A stretch of 6,976 bases of DNA. Source: an uncultured Thermomicrobiales bacterium. GTDB lineage: Bacteria > Chloroflexota > Chloroflexia > Thermomicrobiales > UBA6265. A model generated the notes under the pieces. It saw nothing but the letters and a program-made list of their open reading frames with translations. It was not told the DNA's origin and did no database searches. Positions 1-6,306 of this stretch are shown here, one piece after another. A program made the position numbers and the translations under genes. How positions within the stretch are numbered: the stretch's first letter is position 1; each line of letters opens with the position of its first letter. The stretch is from NCBI GenBank assembly GCA_902806395.1, contig CADCWH010000298.1:1-6976 (forward strand), in the 5' to 3' direction.

Positions 1-171
1 GGCGAGGTGGGGAAGGGGACGGTTGGCTGCTGGGACGTGTCCCGTGGGGCACGCGGTGGTCTCGGCTCCATGCGTCCCTCGTCCCCGCGCGGTCGTGGGT
101 GGCTGGCCACGCCGGTGGCGCGACTGACCCCCGCCCGCCACAGATGGGGTGTGATGCGATCTGGGTCCTGG

Positions 172-188
172 CGAGACGGTCCGTCTCG
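172..188. repeat. Odd-centred inverted repeat, 8-bp arms
   Basis: CGAGACGG at 172-179 and CCGTCTCG at 181-188 are exact reverse complements around a single central T (180). A one-base spacer makes an RNA hairpin unlikely, so if it is functional it looks more like a binding site for a dimeric protein. No gene start lies close by on either strand within the window, so its role is open and it may be chance. Confidence 0.4.
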
Positions 189-240
189 AGTCCGGAGGGC
201 AGTATACGCGGCCCTAGGCTCCCGACCGATGATCGGATCG

Positions 241-265
241 ACGTGGGATCGGGCCGCTCCCACGT
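241..265 (-). terminator. Stem-loop, possible terminator after the acetyltransferase gene
   Basis: ACGTGGGA (241-248) and TCCCACGT (258-265) form a perfect 8-bp stem with a 9-nt GC-rich loop. On the minus strand it lies 46-70 nt past the acetyltransferase stop codon, which is where a transcription end would be expected. No T-tract follows the stem in either direction, so it is not a classical intrinsic terminator. It could be a U-less terminator, an RNA 3'-end stabiliser or an operator. Confidence 0.35.
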
Positions 266-310
266 TAACGCGCGATACGGGGGCATCGGTTTCGTCCCGG
301 CCCCGCTGCC

Positions 311-958
311 TCAGGCCCCGGCGGCGAATTCCTCGGCGGTCAGGCCGTAGACCAGCGTGTCATGGAAGGTGCCCTTCGAGTAGGTCATCCGACGCAATCG
401 TCCTTCGGCCTGGAATCCGAGGCGCTCGTGGAGCCGCCGCGAGCCGTCGTTGAAGCCGTAGACATGGACGGTCACCTTCTGGTAGCGCAGCTCTTCGAAA
501 TAGAAGCGCAGGACGAGGCGAATGGCCTGGGCCGCGTAGCCGTGACCGCGGTGACCCACACCGATGGCGATGCCGTAGCTGAACGTACCGTGGCGACGGT
601 CGCAGCTATGGGTGTTGATGGTGCCGACCGGGACGCCATCGTGGCGCTCGATCATCCAGCGGTACTGGTCATCCCGACCATCCTGGGTGGCGGCCTCCTC
701 GGCCCATCGCCGGGTCGACTCGGCCGAGCGGGGGAACGGGATCATGTAGGATGCCCGGTTGGCCTCGTCGTCTCGATCCCAGGCGTCGAAGGCCAGCCAA
801 TCCTCAGCGACGATGGCGCGGAGCCGGATCGTCTCGCCCTCCCAGACGCTGGCCGAACCACCGGGACCAAGTCGGGCGCCAGAGGAGTCGTCATCGAGGG
901 TACCGTCGCGGTCGGCGGAGAGGCTGCTCTCGGGCGCGGTCATGGGTGATCCGTTCAT
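311..958 (-). CDS. GNAT-family N-acetyltransferase, RimJ/RimL-like
   Basis: A 215-residue protein of the GNAT acetyltransferase superfamily, which moves the acetyl group of acetyl-CoA to an amine. The fold begins near residue 44 (IRLRAIVAEDW, the usual first strand and helix of the RimJ/RimL type). The acetyl-CoA pyrophosphate loop is clear at 135-142 (GHRGHGYA), followed by a helix. The family's C-terminal motif N-D-x-S-x-R-L-x-E-x-L-G-F is at 170-182. Residues 1-40 are Ser/Gly/Asp-rich and probably disordered. The substrate cannot be read from sequence; RimJ/RimL relatives include ribosomal-protein acetylases and antibiotic or small-molecule acetylases. Starts at 958 (ATG) or 943 (ATG, five residues shorter) are both possible, and neither has a good Shine-Dalgarno sequence. 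It lies 121 bp downstream of glpK in the same direction, but a strong hairpin separates them, so it is probably not simply an operon partner. Confidence 0.88.
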   Translation of the reverse strand: MNGSPMTAPESSLSADRDGTLDDDSSGARLGPGGSASVWEGETIRLRAIVAEDWLAFDAWDRDDEANRASYMIPFPRSAESTRRWAEEAATQDGRDDQYRWMIERHDGVPVGTINTHSCDRRHGTFSYGIAIGVGHRGHGYAAQAIRLVLRFYFEELRYQKVTVHVYGFNDGSRRLHERLGFQAEGRLRRMTYSKGTFHDTLVYGLTAEEFAAGA

Positions 959-1006
959 GGTCAGGGAGCCGCACCGTGGGCTCTGGTCGGGGCGGTCGGC
1001 GGGACC

Positions 1007-1060
1007 GCATGGGAGTGGTCCGTCCCGTGCGGCCGACCGGGACGGACCACTCCCCGATGC
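1007..1060 (-). terminator. Strong 17-bp perfect hairpin after glpK
   Basis: GGGAGTGGTCCGTCCCG at 1011-1027 pairs perfectly with 1038-1054 around a 10-nt loop (TGCGGCCGAC). Beyond a 2-nt bulge, GCAT (1007-1010) and ATGC (1057-1060) can pair as well. The structure begins about 20 nt past the glpK stop codon and ends about 50 nt before the acetyltransferase start. The position and strength argue for transcription termination or 3'-end protection of the glpK mRNA. No T-run follows it on the minus strand, so a U-less terminator, a REP-like element or an operator for the acetyltransferase gene are alternatives. The pairing is certain; the role is inferred. Confidence 0.65.
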
Positions 1061-1079
1061 ACAAGGTATCCGAGACCGG

Positions 1080-2600
1080 CTAGCTGTCCCGGGATCGGGA
1101 CCGGCCCACGGCGTCGCGCCATGTCTCGACCATGGCGTCTCGGTCGCTGGCGGCCATCGCCGGTTCGAACCGGCGATCTTCTCGCCAGCGGTCCCGGACC
1201 TCGTCCTGGCCCTGCCAGACGCCGGTGGCGAGGCCGGCCAGGTAGGAGGCGCCGAGGGCGGTGGTCTCGGTCGTGGCAGGGCGGATCACCGGCACGCCGA
1301 GCACGTCGGCCTGGATCTGCATCAGGAGGTCGTTGGCAGCGGCCCCGCCGTCGACCCGTAGTTCAGCCAGGGTGATGCCGGAATCGGCCTCCATGGCCAC
1401 GATCACGTCGCGAGTCTGGAGGGCGATCGCCTCCAGGGTGGCGCGGGCTAGGTGGCCGGCCGTCGTGCCGCGGGTGATGCCGGTGATCGTGCCCCGGGCC
1501 CCAGCGTCCCAGACCGGGGCGCCGAGCCCGGTCAGCGCGGGGACGAAGGCGACGCCGCCGCTGTCCGCGACGGAGGCGGCCAAGCCCTCGATATCAGCCG
1601 CCTCGCGGATGATGCCGAGGCCGTCGCGGAGCCACTGCACGGCCGCGCCGGTGGCGAAGATCGCCCCTTCGAGGGCGTAGTCCGTCCGGTCCGGCAGGCC
1701 CCAGGCGACCGTGGTCAGGAGGCGATGGGCAGAGGTGCTCGGGGAGGGACCGGTCTGCATCAGGACGAAGCTGCCGGTACCGTACGTGTTCTTCGCCTCG
1801 CCGGGGCGGAAACATGCCTGGCCGAAGAGGGCCGCCTGCTGGTCGCCGGCGATCCCGGCGATCGGGATCGGGGCGCCGAACAGGTCCGGATCGGTCTGCG
1901 CCACTACGCCGCAACTCGGGACGACCCCGGGCAAGATGGCGGCCGGGATAGCCAGGTCGCCGAGGAGTTCATCGGACCATGCGAGGTCGTGGATGTCGAA
2001 GACCATGGTCCGCGAGGCGTTGGTGACATCGGTGATGTGGTGGGTGCCGCCGGTGAGGGTCCAGAGGAGCCAACTATCGACGGTACCGAAGGCGATCTCG
2101 ACGGACGCTGCCCGCCGCCGCAGCTCGGGATCGGCGTCGAGCATCCAGGCGACCTTGGTGGCCGAGAAGTAGCTGTCGGGGACGAGGCCGGTCCGGTCCT
2201 GGACCGCGGCGGACATCCCCCGCCCTTCGAGCGCCTCGACGACTGAGGCACTCTGGCGGCTCTGCCAGACGATGGCCGGGGCGACCGGCTCGCCGGTCCG
2301 ACGGTCCCAGAGGATGGTGGTCTCCCGCTGGTTGGCGATCCCGATCGCGGCGATGTCCGCCGCGCCGATCCCGGCTGAGGCCATCGCCTCCCGCGCCACG
2401 GCGAGGGTGTCGTCGCGGATGTCGCGGGCGTCCTGGTTGACCCACCCGGGATGGGGATAGGTGACGGCGAGAGGTCGCTGGGCCATGCCCCGGACAGTCC
2501 CGTCCCGCCCGAAGAGGATCGCCCGGCTCGACGTCGTCCCCTGGTCGAGCGCGAGGACGAGGGGACCATCGGCCCGCTGACCCTCTGCGACGTTCGTCAT
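1080..2600 (-). CDS. glpK: Glycerol kinase
   Basis: A full-length FGGY-family kinase of 506 residues that converts glycerol and ATP to sn-glycerol 3-phosphate in the cytoplasm, feeding glycolysis and lipid synthesis. Visible signatures in order: phosphate loop DQGTTSSR (19-26), GIANQRETT (87-95), [12 protein letters not shown] (174-185), [10 protein letters not shown] (190-199), the catalytic aspartate D253 in [19 protein letters not shown] (273-278), [14 protein letters not shown] (352-365), the adenine-side VDGGAAAND (416-424) and [12 protein letters not shown] (445-456). The start is ATG 2600: AAGGAG at 2610-2615 lies 9 nt upstream. A GTG at 2606 is in frame but only 3 nt from that site. 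The gene ends in TAG. The loop before D253 (about 229-249) lacks the E. coli fructose-1,6-bisphosphate motif and the histidine phosphorylated by HPr in Firmicutes. No glycerol facilitator or G3P dehydrogenase gene is adjacent in the window. Confidence 0.97.
   Translation of the reverse strand: MTNVAEGQRADGPLVLALDQGTTSSRAILFGRDGTVRGMAQRPLAVTYPHPGWVNQDARDIRDDTLAVAREAMASAGIGAADIAAIGIANQRETTILWDRRTGEPVAPAIVWQSRQSASVVEALEGRGMSAAVQDRTGLVPDSYFSATKVAWMLDADPELRRRAASVEIAFGTVDSWLLWTLTGGTHHITDVTNASRTMVFDIHDLAWSDELLGDLAIPAAILPGVVPSCGVVAQTDPDLFGAPIPIAGIAGDQQAALFGQACFRPGEAKNTYGTGSFVLMQTGPSPSTSAHRLLTTVAWGLPDRTDYALEGAIFATGAAVQWLRDGLGIIREAADIEGLAASVADSGGVAFVPALTGLGAPVWDAGARGTITGITRGTTAGHLARATLEAIALQTRDVIVAMEADSGITLAELRVDGGAAANDLLMQIQADVLGVPVIRPATTETTALGASYLAGLATGVWQGQDEVRDRWREDRRFEPAMAASDRDAMVETWRDAVGRSRSRDS
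1156..1177. repeat. 22-bp perfect palindrome inside glpK
   Basis: The segment centred on TTCGAA (1164-1169) is its own reverse complement over 22 bases, from ATCGCC at the left to GGCGAT at the right. It encodes D-R-R-F-E-P-A-M near the GlpK C-terminus, a region where glycerol kinases commonly carry a similar F-x-P motif, so protein constraint explains part of it. Its centre looks like a tRNA T-loop (GGTTCGAACC), but no tRNA surrounds it. Confidence 0.6.
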
Positions 2601-2609
2601 CTCCACGTT

Positions 2610-2615
2610 CTCCTT
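2610..2615 (-). promoter_or_regulatory. Shine-Dalgarno site of glpK
   Basis: On the minus strand the sequence reads AAGGAG followed by 9 nt and then ATG at 2600. It is the best ribosome binding site in the window and decides for ATG 2600 over the in-frame GTG at 2606. Confidence 0.8.
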
Positions 2616-2989
2616 CCCCCTTGATCGGGGCAGCCGCCATGCATTGGCCCCCAGCGCCCGGAATCATCATACGGTCACGCCTTCGGCTCACGTCTTGGTC
2701 TCGCATCGATGAGGAGACATGGTCACCGTCGAGGCCTGAACAGGACGGGTGGCACCCTGCGGAATGTGCTCGCCAAACGTGCACGGGGAACGCATCGCGA
2801 CCGCCGTGATGAATGGGATCGGGAGTTTCCGAGGCCCGAGCGGTCGGGAGAGCAAGGGTCCGGCCGGCTGGGTCAGGCGGGCGAAGCCATCGGGTTGCTC
2901 GCGAGCGTGGGTTCTGACCAGGCGATCCGGGCCCGGTTCGCGGGGATGAACGAGAGCTTTCGATAGACCGAGCACCCGGGATTCGCATT

Positions 2990-3012
2990 GCCGACCGTCC
3001 CGCCTCGTCGGC
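2990..3012 (-). terminator. Stem-loop downstream of miaA, possible terminator
   Basis: GCCGAC (2990-2995) and GTCGGC (3007-3012) form a 6-bp stem with an 11-nt loop, starting 37 nt past the miaA stop codon. A second small hairpin (GCGTC 3032-3036 with GACGC 3044-3048) lies immediately after the stop. Neither is followed by a T-tract, so termination is only a guess from position. Confidence 0.3.
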
Positions 3013-3049
3013 TTGGCCACGAGTGATGCCTGCGTCGGGGGTTGACGCC

Positions 3050-4126
3050 TCATCCCTTCTCGAGATGCTGTCCGACCAACCCCGCCGCCACCTCCAGCCA
3101 CCCTGGTTCACCCGTATCTAGGACGATCGCGGCCGGGGTCTGGCGGAGCCAGGTCTCCTGGTGGCGGATGTAGCGGTGGGTGGCGCGCTTGACACGCTCG
3201 ACGCCCTCCCGAAGCGACATATCCCCCGCAATCGCCGGGACGAGCTGGCGGTAGCCGATGCTGGACATGGCCGGGGCATCGGGGGCAACGCCGGCGGCGA
3301 GGAGGGATTCGACTTCGGCCACGAGGCCCTCCGCCAGCAGGCGGTCGGCGCGGGTATCCACGCGGGCGTAGAGGGCGGCGCGGTCCAAGGTCAGGGCGAG
3401 GACCAGGGCGCGGTAGGGGGCAGGGCCCTTTCCGCCGGACTGGGACACCGGCACGCCGGTCGCGGCGAAGACTTCCAGGGCCCGGATCACCCGGCGCGGG
3501 TTGCCGGCGGCCCGGTCGGCCGCCGCGGGATCCACGGCACGCAGTTCGGCCACGAGCGGGCCGACGCCTTCCCGCGTGACCCGCGACTCCAACTCCGTTC
3601 GACGGGCAGGGTCAGGCGGGACGCGGGGCAGGCGCCATCCCTCGACGACCGCGTTGACGTAGAGGGGAGTGCCCCCCACCAGGAAAGGGATGGCACCGCG
3701 AGCCAGCACGTCAGCGATGGCGGCCAGGGCGAGATCCTGGTAGCGGGCCAGGGTCATCGTCTCGGCGGGGTCGAGGATGTCGATGAGGTGGTGAGGGATG
3801 CCCCCCCGCTCTGCCAAGGAGGGCTTGGCGACGCCGATGTCGAGGCCCCGGTAGAGATAGCGGGAGTCGGCGTTGACGACCTCTCCGCCGAACCGTCTTG
3901 CGAGGGTCACGGCCGCCGCCGTCTTGCCGACCCCCGTCGGGCCGACGATGGCGATGAGCGGTTCGGACGATACGGGCCGGTCGCTGCCTCGTTCATCCGG
4001 GCAATGGTGAGTATCCGGGACGCCTGGGCCCTGAGTGTCGGGTCTACCGGGGTTGGGTCCGGGTTGGTCTTCACCATCGTCGGGTGCCGGATCGAGGCGG
4101 ATGATCCCGGCGCCGGGCCGGTGCAT
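3050..4126 (-). CDS. miaA: tRNA dimethylallyltransferase (A37 prenyltransferase)
   Basis: MiaA adds a dimethylallyl group from DMAPP to N6 of A37 in tRNAs that read codons starting with U, which improves decoding fidelity. Read from ATG 4126 the product has 358 residues; the recognisable enzyme starts near residue 57. Seen in order: P-loop GPTGVGKT (62-69), the catalytic/tRNA-contact stretch DSRYLYRGLDIG (87-98), HHLID (112-116), GGTPLYV (151-157), NPRRVIRALEV (209-219), SSIGYRQL (288-295) and the C-terminal RATHRYIRHQETWLR (314-328). The family usually has about 300-320 residues with 5-20 before the P-loop strand, so the first 55 residues (Pro/Gly/Asp-rich, weaker third-position GC) are suspect. 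No ATG, GTG or TTG lies in frame between 4126 and the P-loop, so the true start is unresolved: an extension from 4126 (weak GGGGG site upstream) or from GTG 4180, or a lost base. An out-of-frame ATG at 3996 would give an N-terminus of normal length if one base were added. The gene is divergent from mltG. Confidence 0.93.
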   Translation of the reverse strand: MHRPGAGIIRLDPAPDDGEDQPGPNPGRPDTQGPGVPDTHHCPDERGSDRPVSSEPLIAIVGPTGVGKTAAAVTLARRFGGEVVNADSRYLYRGLDIGVAKPSLAERGGIPHHLIDILDPAETMTLARYQDLALAAIADVLARGAIPFLVGGTPLYVNAVVEGWRLPRVPPDPARRTELESRVTREGVGPLVAELRAVDPAAADRAAGNPRRVIRALEVFAATGVPVSQSGGKGPAPYRALVLALTLDRAALYARVDTRADRLLAEGLVAEVESLLAAGVAPDAPAMSSIGYRQLVPAIAGDMSLREGVERVKRATHRYIRHQETWLRQTPAAIVLDTGEPGWLEVAAGLVGQHLEKG

Positions 4127-4321
4127 GGTCCGACCCCCATGGAGGTCGGCGGCCGGCCAACACGGCCGGCACGCCGGCACGCCGTCCTGGTCCAGCCCGG
4201 GGGCGACGGCTAAACTGGGAGGATACGCATCGGCGGGCACGGGTGGGACGGCTCCGGACGAGGGGGTATCCTCGGGCGTGACCGCGTGACCTTCCCCCGA
4301 TGATGACGCGCCCCGAGGAGT
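4127..4321. promoter_or_regulatory. Divergent intergenic region between miaA and mltG
   Basis: This segment must contain the promoter of the mltG operon and, on the other strand, that of miaA. Weak -10-like hexamers are present (TAAACT 4211-4216 and TATCCT 4267-4272 on the plus strand; TATCCT on the minus strand at 4220-4225), but none has a recognisable -35 at the right distance. An 8-bp tandem duplication GCCGGCAC lies at 4165-4180. I cannot assign exact promoters. Confidence 0.35.
4315..4320 (+). promoter_or_regulatory. Shine-Dalgarno site of mltG
   Basis: GAGGAG at 4315-4320 is a good ribosome binding site, but it ends only 1 nt before ATG 4322. It lies 7 nt before an in-frame TTG at 4328, the ideal distance, and 19 nt before ATG 4340. 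It therefore argues for initiation at TTG 4328. Confidence 0.65.
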
Positions 4322-5431
4322 ATGCCGTTGGTCCGATTCATGGTGCAAAGCCTGAAGGTCGCCACGATCGTCGCGATGGCGGTCGTCGTCGCGGTCGGCG
4401 GGCGGCAGTTCTTCGACTATTACGTCGACCGGCAGGCTGACCCCGCTGCCGGGCGGCCGGTCGCCTTCAGCGTCGGCGAGGAGGAGGATGGGGCCGTGAT
4501 CGGTACCCGCCTCCGAGAGGCGGGGCTGATCCGCTCCGAGTTCTACTTCTCGTCCCAACTCCGCCTAACCAGCGGCCAACTCCGCCCCGGGGAGTACACC
4601 CTGCGGCGGGGGATGAGCGTCAACCAGATCATCGACCGGATCACCGACGACGGCGACGCCGCTCAGGACGACGCCCAGAACGCCGCGGACGCCTCCGCCC
4701 CCCGCGGTGACCAGATCACCTTCCCGGAGGGGCTGCGGATGGAGGAATTCGCCGCGATCATCGAGGACTCCGGCCTGATCGAGGGGGGTGGGGACGCCTT
4801 CCTCGAAGCGGCCCGGCAGGACTGGTCAGGGGAGTTCGACTTCCTCGCCGGGGCGCCGTCGGTCGAGGGGTTCCTCTTCCCGGACACCTATACGCTGACG
4901 ACCGAGATGACGGCCGAGGACGTGGTCCGCCAGATGCTCCAGCAATTCGATGCCGTCTTCACGGAGGACCTGCGGCGGCAGGCGGAGGATCGGGGGCTGA
5001 CCACTTTAGAAGTCGTCACCCTGGCCTCGATCGTCGAGCGAGAGACGGCTGATCCCAGCGAACGGGGCAGGATCGCTGGCACCTATCTGAACCGGGTCGA
5101 TTCGGCCGACACCAACGGCACCTTTGGCGCCGACCCGACGGTGCAGTACGTCCTGGGCACCGAGGCCGATTGGTGGCCCGAACTCGAGCCCGACCAGCCG
5201 ACGGAGGACCCGGCCACCGACTCGCCCTATAACACCTACCGTTATAGTGGCTTCCCGCCGGGCCCGATCTGTAGTCCCGGCCAAGCCTCGCTGGAGGCGG
5301 CAGTCAATCCCGAGGATGTCCCCTACCTCTACTTCGTCGCCCGGAATGATGGGACGGGTCTCCACGAGTTCGCCGAGACGTACGACCAGCACCTGATCAA
5401 CATCGAGACCTACCAGAACGGCGGCGGCTGA
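4322..5431 (+). CDS. mltG: Endolytic murein transglycosylase MltG (YceG-like)
   Basis: MltG is a membrane-anchored lytic transglycosylase that cuts nascent peptidoglycan strands and is thought to set glycan length. The 369-residue protein has a short cytoplasmic start, one membrane helix at about 12-28, then an extracytoplasmic part. This begins with a LysM-like subdomain (about 47-105, with LREAGLI and LRPGEYTLRRGMS), an acidic Asp/Ala-rich linker (109-124), and the YceG catalytic domain. Catalytic-domain signatures are FPEGL (134-138), VEGFLFPDTYTL (181-192), LASIVERET (234-242; the catalytic Glu is expected to be E239), ADPTVQYVLG (270-279) and SPYNTYRYSGFPPGPICSPGQASLEAAVNP around 301-330. 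All are in family order. Older annotations often name this family aminodeoxychorismate lyase, which would be wrong here. The start is uncertain by two codons: ATG 4322 is too close to the GAGGAG site, while TTG 4328 is ideally spaced; an in-frame stop at 4301 rules out longer forms. The stop codon shares its A with the aroE start, so the two genes are probably translationally coupled. Confidence 0.95.
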   Translation: MPLVRFMVQSLKVATIVAMAVVVAVGGRQFFDYYVDRQADPAAGRPVAFSVGEEEDGAVIGTRLREAGLIRSEFYFSSQLRLTSGQLRPGEYTLRRGMSVNQIIDRITDDGDAAQDDAQNAADASAPRGDQITFPEGLRMEEFAAIIEDSGLIEGGGDAFLEAARQDWSGEFDFLAGAPSVEGFLFPDTYTLTTEMTAEDVVRQMLQQFDAVFTEDLRRQAEDRGLTTLEVVTLASIVERETADPSERGRIAGTYLNRVDSADTNGTFGADPTVQYVLGTEADWWPELEPDQPTEDPATDSPYNTYRYSGFPPGPICSPGQASLEAAVNPEDVPYLYFVARNDGTGLHEFAETYDQHLINIETYQNGGG

Positions 5432-6300
5432 TGCCGGGGACCGAGAGTCAGGACCGGCCAGACAACGGCGGGCCGTGGCGTCTGGGGGTGATCGGGGACC
5501 CGGTCGCCCATTCGATCTCGCCGGCGATCCATGAGGCTGCCCTGCGGGAGACCGGCATCGCCGCGACCTACGAGCGCTGGCACACCCCCAGGGCCGACCT
5601 GGTCGCCAGGATCGCCGGACTGCGCGAGGGGGACGTCCTGGGGGCCAACGTCACGGTTCCCCATAAGCAGGCGGTGATCCCGCTGCTCGATGCCGTCCAG
5701 TCGCTCGCCCGACGAGCCGGAGCGGTCAACACGATCATCCATCACGGGGACAGGCTGATCGGCGACAACACCGACATTGAGTGGTTCGACGTCGCACTGA
5801 CCGTCGCCTGCCCGGATGCGGCCGGCCGCTCCGCCGTGGTGCTGGGAGCGGGCGGGGCGGCCCGGGCGGTTGTTCTGGCCCTGGAGCAGGTCGGGGCCAC
5901 GCCGATCACGGTCTGTGCCCGCGACCTGGTTCGGGGGGCGGCGCTGGCGACGGCCCTGGCACCGTCGGTGATCGACACCGCCGGGACCGACCCCGAGACC
6001 CTGCGGGAACTCCTCGGGGAGGCTGGCCTGCTGATCAACGCGACGTCGGTCGGCTGGTCGGGGGAAGAGACGCCGGTTCCGGTTGACCTGCTGGCGTCCC
6101 TACCGACCGGCGCGGTGGTGATCGACCTCACCTACCGCGATACTGCCTTGCTGCGGGCGGCCCGGGCGCGCGGCCTGGCGGCGCACGATGGGTTGGCGAT
6201 GCTGGTTCACCAGGGAGCGAGGGCCTTCACGCTCTGGACGGGTCTGGCGGCCCCGGTCGAGGCGATGTTCGCGGCGGCCGAGCGGGCGCGGGAAGGGTAG
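5431..6300 (+). CDS. aroE: Shikimate dehydrogenase (NADP-dependent)
   Basis: AroE reduces 3-dehydroshikimate to shikimate with NADPH, the fourth step after DAHP synthase on the way to chorismate and aromatic amino acids. The 289-residue length fits the family, with about 15 extra residues before the first strand (RLGVIGDPVAHS). Substrate-site residues are visible: S28 and S30 in HSISPAIHE, K79 in NVTVPHK (catalytic), N100-T101 in AVNT and D115 in GDNTD (catalytic). The nucleotide-binding loop is GAGGAARA (139-146), followed by VCARDLVRGAAL (161-172), whose arginines could hold the NADP 2'-phosphate although the usual N-R-T is changed. NATSVG (203-208) and DGLAMLVHQGA (253-263) are standard. 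The common YRPxxT motif reads YRDTAL (235-240), lacking the proline. The start ATG overlaps the mltG stop (TGATG) and has no independent strong ribosome binding site, which suggests translational coupling. The prepilin peptidase gene follows after 6 bp. Confidence 0.96.
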   Translation: MPGTESQDRPDNGGPWRLGVIGDPVAHSISPAIHEAALRETGIAATYERWHTPRADLVARIAGLREGDVLGANVTVPHKQAVIPLLDAVQSLARRAGAVNTIIHHGDRLIGDNTDIEWFDVALTVACPDAAGRSAVVLGAGGAARAVVLALEQVGATPITVCARDLVRGAALATALAPSVIDTAGTDPETLRELLGEAGLLINATSVGWSGEETPVPVDLLASLPTGAVVIDLTYRDTALLRAARARGLAAHDGLAMLVHQGARAFTLWTGLAAPVEAMFAAAERAREG

Positions 6301-6306
6301 GGCACC

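Larger units (their letters stand above)
1..310. other. Non-coding stretch downstream of the acetyltransferase gene
   Basis: No credible gene is seen here. The open frames on the plus strand encode Arg/Pro/Ser-rich sequence of the kind GC-rich DNA produces by chance, they run antisense into the acetyltransferase gene, and none has a good ribosome binding site. The stretch contains several inverted repeats: a 17-bp odd-centred palindrome at 172-188, a short one at 226-236 (CCGAT-G-ATCGG), and a stem-loop at 241-265. It probably holds the 3' end of the acetyltransferase transcript and possibly regulatory DNA of a gene lying left of the window. Confidence 0.6.
2601..3049. other. 449-bp gap between miaA and glpK
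   Basis: No convincing gene is seen. Plus-strand frames such as 2709-2966 (85 codons) are Arg/Gly-rich, lack a ribosome binding site and resemble no family I know. On the minus strand this is the 3' end of the miaA message followed by the glpK promoter and leader. A possible -10 box TATGAT lies at 2666-2671 (minus strand), which would give a leader of about 55-60 nt, but no matching -35 is evident. Two 10-bp perfect palindromes occur at 2897-2906 (GCTCGCGAGC) and 2927-2936 (CCGGGCCCGG); in GC-rich DNA these may be chance. Confidence 0.55.

Noticed and set aside
362..949. 195-codon plus-strand open frame opposite the acetyltransferase gene
   Set aside because: It is the complement shadow of the GNAT gene, whose minus-strand product has clear acetyl-CoA binding motifs.
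1160..1175. tRNA T-loop-like GGTTCGAACC
   Set aside because: It lies inside glpK in a perfect palindrome; no acceptor, D or anticodon stems surround it.
1452..2246. 264-codon plus-strand open frame opposite glpK
   Set aside because: It is a shadow produced by GC-rich codons of glpK; the minus-strand product is a complete glycerol kinase.
2741..2763. T-box-like sequence GGGTGGCACC..GCGG on the plus strand
   Set aside because: It resembles the T-box core GGGTGGnACCGCGG but has two extra bases (CT) before GCGG, no matching downstream terminator arm, no visible specifier stem, and no plus-strand gene after it (the next DNA is antisense to miaA).
2709..2966. 85-codon plus-strand open frame
   Set aside because: No ribosome binding site, strongly Arg-rich chance-like composition, no recognisable domain, and it sits in the glpK/miaA gap antisense to both transcripts.
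4165..4180. Tandem 8-bp repeat GCCGGCAC
   Set aside because: Only two copies in very GC-rich DNA; too short to support a repeat array or a regulatory element.
4127..4558. Extension of the miaA reading frame to 4558 (502 codons)
   Set aside because: It would overlap the start of mltG antisense and consists of low-complexity Pro/Asp/Gly sequence unlike any MiaA.
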